Source: Gammaproteobacteria bacterium (GTDB lineage: Bacteria; Pseudomonadota; Gammaproteobacteria; Tenderiales; Tenderiaceae). From it: 16,401 nucleotides of DNA. The stretch covers positions 1-16,401 of the forward strand of contig JALTMR010000273.1 of assembly GCA_027001525.1 (NCBI GenBank), written 5' to 3'. Position numbers and translations under genes: made by a program. Positions 13,875 through 16,401 of the stretch are shown piece after piece; positions within the stretch are counted from its first letter, which is position 1; every line of letters starts with the position of its first letter. Below the pieces are notes generated by a model. That model was not told where the DNA came from. It ran no database searches and saw nothing but the letters and a program-made list of their open reading frames with translations.

Positions 13875-15131
13875 TCAGAGCAACCACAGGCGGGAATGAG
13901 GCGAACAATCTCCCACCGAAATGGTTTCAATCACCTCATCGCTCTCCCCGCAAAGTATGGAGACCACGCCTTTGGCCGAGTTGGAGGTAAAAATCAATTC
14001 CGTCTTGCCTTCTGGTGCCAGGAAATCCACCGTCCCGATCGGCGCCCCCAAACGAACCCCTTTCACCTGTTGAATCTTTGGCAGAGCAGTTAAATCAAAA
14101 GCCAGCAATGCATCGGTCTTCAGGTTTGCTTTTTGCTCATCACTGCCGGAACTGGACGTGGTGAGGTAGAGCTTGGAGCCCTCGGGATTGAAGAAATATT
14201 TACTGATGTAAGTATCTCGCAGATCAACCCGGTCCAGCACTTCGCAGGTCTTTGCGTCCAGCACCGCCAGTTTGGCAATAACGTGGTCAGGATCAGACTT
14301 CCGGTCCGCACCGCGACCGAAAATATAATGCCCACAAGGGCTGATAAACAGATTGCTGAAGCCCTTAAAAGGCACTCTCGCTTCAATGCTCTGGGTCTTG
14401 GGGTCAATGACCGCAATGGTGCCGTAGCCGTTATTGAGGTTGTAGACCTTGCCTGTCGCCTTGGAGTAGACCAGGCCATGAGGAAAGGACTTGTTGGGAA
14501 TGCCGCCCTCGACAGCGTCACCCTCTTTGTCCGGCTCACACAAATTGATGGTCGCAACCGGCTTGAGGTAGGTGTCCGCATCGGCGGGATCGTTCCCCAC
14601 CGCCGTCAGCGTACCGTCGTTGAGGTTGCTGACGTAGGCGGTGTGTGGCACGTCAGGCGCAGCATCAGAAGGGTAGGCGAAGTTACATTGATGGTGACCA
14701 CGGCCCACACAGATCGTCTTCAAATAGTTAACGCGTTGGCTGGAGGTATTTTCCACCACCGTCACAGAAGAGCCATTGTCGCCACAGTTTAGGGTATCGT
14801 TGCCCGTCGCCTTGTCACCGTCGTTCATGTACCAGTCACGGTCGGCATTGGGATCCGAATAGATATGAGCGGGAAACGCATCCGCAATCAGCCCGGACTG
14901 AATGGACAACTCCTTTGTGCGGGCATCCAGCGTAATCACCTGTTGATCTTCCGTCAGACCGACAAAAACAGGCTTAAGCAATTTCTCCAAACCGCTTTCC
15001 GGTAACTGCTCCAGCTTACGGATCGAGGTCTCCCCCCCTTGGCGCGACACGACCGAAATTGAACCTGTTTTACGATCACTCATGTAGTACGCGAGTGAAA
15101 AATCCAGAGAAGTCTTATTATTGTCCGTCAT
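13875..15131 (-). CDS. YVTN-type beta-propeller protein, paralogue 2
   Basis: A 418-aa soluble protein, paralogous along its whole length to the product at 7770-9059. Shared motifs are WYMNDGDK with GND (100-112), Cys116 followed by GDNGSS, CVGRGHH (141-147), NDGTL and VGNDP (171-182), FPHG (216-219), TGKVYNLNNGYG (226-237), AVIDP (240-244), PCGHY (265-269) and GADRK (274-278). The calcium-like loop is less canonical here (DGDKATGND). ATG 15131 is chosen because the sequence from MTDNN onward aligns with the N terminus of paralogue 1, MTTENN; the earlier in-frame ATG at 15236 adds unrelated residues. No signal peptide, so probably cytoplasmic. A TATAAT box lies at 15173-15168. It is divergent from the GTPase gene. 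Function unknown. Confidence 0.8.
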   Translation of the reverse strand: MTDNNKTSLDFSLAYYMSDRKTGSISVVSRQGGETSIRKLEQLPESGLEKLLKPVFVGLTEDQQVITLDARTKELSIQSGLIADAFPAHIYSDPNADRDWYMNDGDKATGNDTLNCGDNGSSVTVVENTSSQRVNYLKTICVGRGHHQCNFAYPSDAAPDVPHTAYVSNLNDGTLTAVGNDPADADTYLKPVATINLCEPDKEGDAVEGGIPNKSFPHGLVYSKATGKVYNLNNGYGTIAVIDPKTQSIEARVPFKGFSNLFISPCGHYIFGRGADRKSDPDHVIAKLAVLDAKTCEVLDRVDLRDTYISKYFFNPEGSKLYLTTSSSGSDEQKANLKTDALLAFDLTALPKIQQVKGVRLGAPIGTVDFLAPEGKTELIFTSNSAKGVVSILCGESDEVIETISVGDCSPHSRLWLL

Positions 15132-15167
15132 ATACCCAACCCTAAACTGTGCGTCGAAAAAGGGGGC

Positions 15168-15173
15168 ATTATA
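15168..15173 (-). promoter_or_regulatory. -10 box for propeller paralogue 2
   Basis: A perfect TATAAT is read on the minus strand 37 bases before the ATG at 15131. The -35 is less clear (ACAAGA at 17 bases, or ATGACA at 20). An in-frame start at 15236 would lie upstream of this box, which favours the shorter protein. Confidence 0.5.
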
Positions 15174-15374
15174 ACCTGCTCTTTCGCTGCTCTTGTCATC
15201 GCGCCATGAAAAAGCAGCAAAAGCCCAGATTTGCAAAAAATCTTACGCATATAACCCTATATTTTTGTTAAAAACAGAGGGTTGCTATTTCAAATCAGTA
15301 AAACCCGGCTAAACTGACGCCCATCGCTAACGGAACTGGTCTTGGCGAGTCGATTGTTTGGAAGGAGCCAAATT

Positions 15375-15938
15375 GTGCAGGGAAATCTCAAGATTCTGTT
15401 TGCCGGACCCACGGGAGCCGGCAAGACCACCGCCGTCAGTGCCGTTTGCGATGGCCCGGTGGTCAGCACAAACGAAAGTGCCACCGACATGACCCGCGAC
15501 CTCAAGCCCAAGACCACCGTCGCTCTGGATTTCGGTATCGCCGCCCTCGGTGGTCTCGAACCTATTCACGTCTACGGCGCGCCGGGGCAGGAGCGTTTCT
15601 CCTTCATGTGGGACATTCTGACCCAGGGTGGCAGCGGCCTCATTCTACTGGCTGACGCCTCGCGCCCTCGCCCCATCGACGACATGATTTTTTATCTCAA
15701 GACCTTCGAGGATTACATCTGCGAATCATCCAAACTGGCGATTGGCATCACGCGTTCTGACGTCACCACGGGCCCCGGCATCGCCGAGTATCGCAGCGCT
15801 CTGCATCAATTGGATCTGGACCCGCCCATCATGAAAATCGATGCCAGGAACAAACAGGATGTGACGAAACTGATGATGGCCCTGATGGCCTCGATGTCAC
15901 CGATATTGGTAAGAAAACAGGCGGAACCCGCTTTTTGA
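15375..15938 (+). CDS. MglA/COG2229-type small GTPase
   Basis: A 187-aa Ras-like GTP-binding protein starting at GTG 15375, chosen because GGAAGGAG lies 7 bases before it; an ATG at 15342 lacks such a site and precedes conserved sequence by too much. The P-loop is GPTGAGKTT (11-19). The switch II region reads YGAPGQERF, so the Asp of the usual DTAGQE is Gly, as I recall for the COG2229 group of predicted GTPases. The base-specificity motif NKxD is replaced by TRSD within LAIGITRSD. Relatives work with roadblock/LC7 (MglB-like) proteins in polarity or motility, but no such partner is visible here. It is divergent from the second propeller gene; a functional link is not shown. Confidence 0.85.
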   Translation: MQGNLKILFAGPTGAGKTTAVSAVCDGPVVSTNESATDMTRDLKPKTTVALDFGIAALGGLEPIHVYGAPGQERFSFMWDILTQGGSGLILLADASRPRPIDDMIFYLKTFEDYICESSKLAIGITRSDVTTGPGIAEYRSALHQLDLDPPIMKIDARNKQDVTKLMMALMASMSPILVRKQAEPAF

Positions 15939-16001
15939 GAAATAACGCCTGACCTGCCACACGGGACAGAGAGGCGATATCCGCGTAAGACGGCTCACCG
16001 G

Positions 16002-16334
16002 CTACGCCTCTTCCTGCGCCTCCTGCACCACCACCCAGGGTGCCACAACCACCGCCCACATCAGCGGCTGCTCCTTGCTCCAGCGTTTGGCATCCTTGTC
16101 GGTAGCTCGCGCCACCAGTCCCGCCTTCAACCAGCCGTTAACCGCCGTTTTATCATCATCGACCATGGCCACCGCCACTTTGAGCAGATCCAGCCCCTTC
16201 GCCACCCTCACCACCACACCACGGGCAAAATGGCGCTCAAGTTCCGGCCAGGCGATTTTGGCTGTTTCAGTATTCAGGCGAGTCTCGGACTCCTGCCTCA
16301 GGTGCTCGACGGGGTTTGGATCAGATTCACTCAT
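16002..16334 (-). CDS. DUF2288 domain-containing protein
   Basis: A 110-aa soluble protein that matches the DUF2288 pattern: LNTETAKIAWPELERHFARG near residues 20-39, LDLLKVAVAMVDDD at 48-61 and LMWAVVVAPWVVVQ at 91-104. The family is common in gammaproteobacteria and cyanobacteria and has no known function. There is no signal peptide. The start at 16334 gives the usual family length, but no clear Shine-Dalgarno precedes it. It is convergent with the GTPase gene, 63 bases apart, without an obvious terminator between them. Bases 16335-16401 hold nothing recognisable. Confidence 0.88.
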   Translation of the reverse strand: MSESDPNPVEHLRQESETRLNTETAKIAWPELERHFARGVVVRVAKGLDLLKVAVAMVDDDKTAVNGWLKAGLVARATDKDAKRWSKEQPLMWAVVVAPWVVVQEAQEEA

Positions 16335-16401
16335 AACAATTAAAATAACAGTGAGTTAGGAACAGAAAATAGTCGGAAATTACCAAGAAGGGTTTGCATT
16401 C

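Overview
The window looks like a chromosomal segment of a free-living gammaproteobacterium. The support is family content: an RNase D with the DEDDy residues at the same positions I recall for E. coli, DUF2288 and DUF2452 proteins, a SulP transporter, a PEP-CTERM-associated outer-membrane protein (TIGR03016 type), a DUF4124-TraB/GumN fusion and a CspA-type cold shock protein. A sulfur-oxidising or Chromatiales-like host would fit, but that is a guess. I see no rRNA, tRNA, CRISPR array, prophage or intact transposase.

Layout. (1) Positions 1-2236, plus strand: a tightly overlapping trio made of the C-terminal part of a nucleoside-phosphorylase-like protein, a spore-photoproduct-lyase-like radical SAM protein and a short-chain dehydrogenase. 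(2) Positions 2238-2964: a DUF2452 gene on the minus strand, bracketed by two diverged copies of a repeat. The copy at 2891-2964 has 10-bp terminal inverted repeats and a 4-bp flanking duplication, so it looks like a MITE. (3) Positions 3038-4688: a 63-aa gene of unknown function ending at a clear terminator, convergent with the TIGR03016 beta-barrel gene. (4) Positions 4905-7659: SulP transporter and RNase D. (5) Positions 7770-9949: a soluble YVTN-type beta-propeller protein and a secreted helical protein. (6) Positions 10028-12309, minus strand: cold shock gene with promoter and terminator, an unknown 102-aa protein with a large leader hairpin, and a DUF4124-TraB/GumN protein. (7) Positions 12541-13526: a PP2A-like phosphatase, and a 45-aa single-span membrane protein on the minus strand with an operator-like palindrome upstream. 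(8) Positions 13875-15131, minus strand: a second beta-propeller clearly paralogous to the first, divergent from a small GTPase gene (15375-15938). A DUF2288 gene closes the window.

Most genes are single housekeeping or accessory units rather than one pathway. The two candidates for something under-described are the paralogous cytoplasmic beta-propellers, which share invariant Cys, His and Gly motifs and lie on opposite strands about 4.8 kb apart, and the nucleosidase-like/SPL-like/SDR operon in an organism with no visible sign of sporulation. The 45-aa membrane protein and the repeat-bracketed DUF2452 gene with its short upstream reading frame are smaller points of interest.
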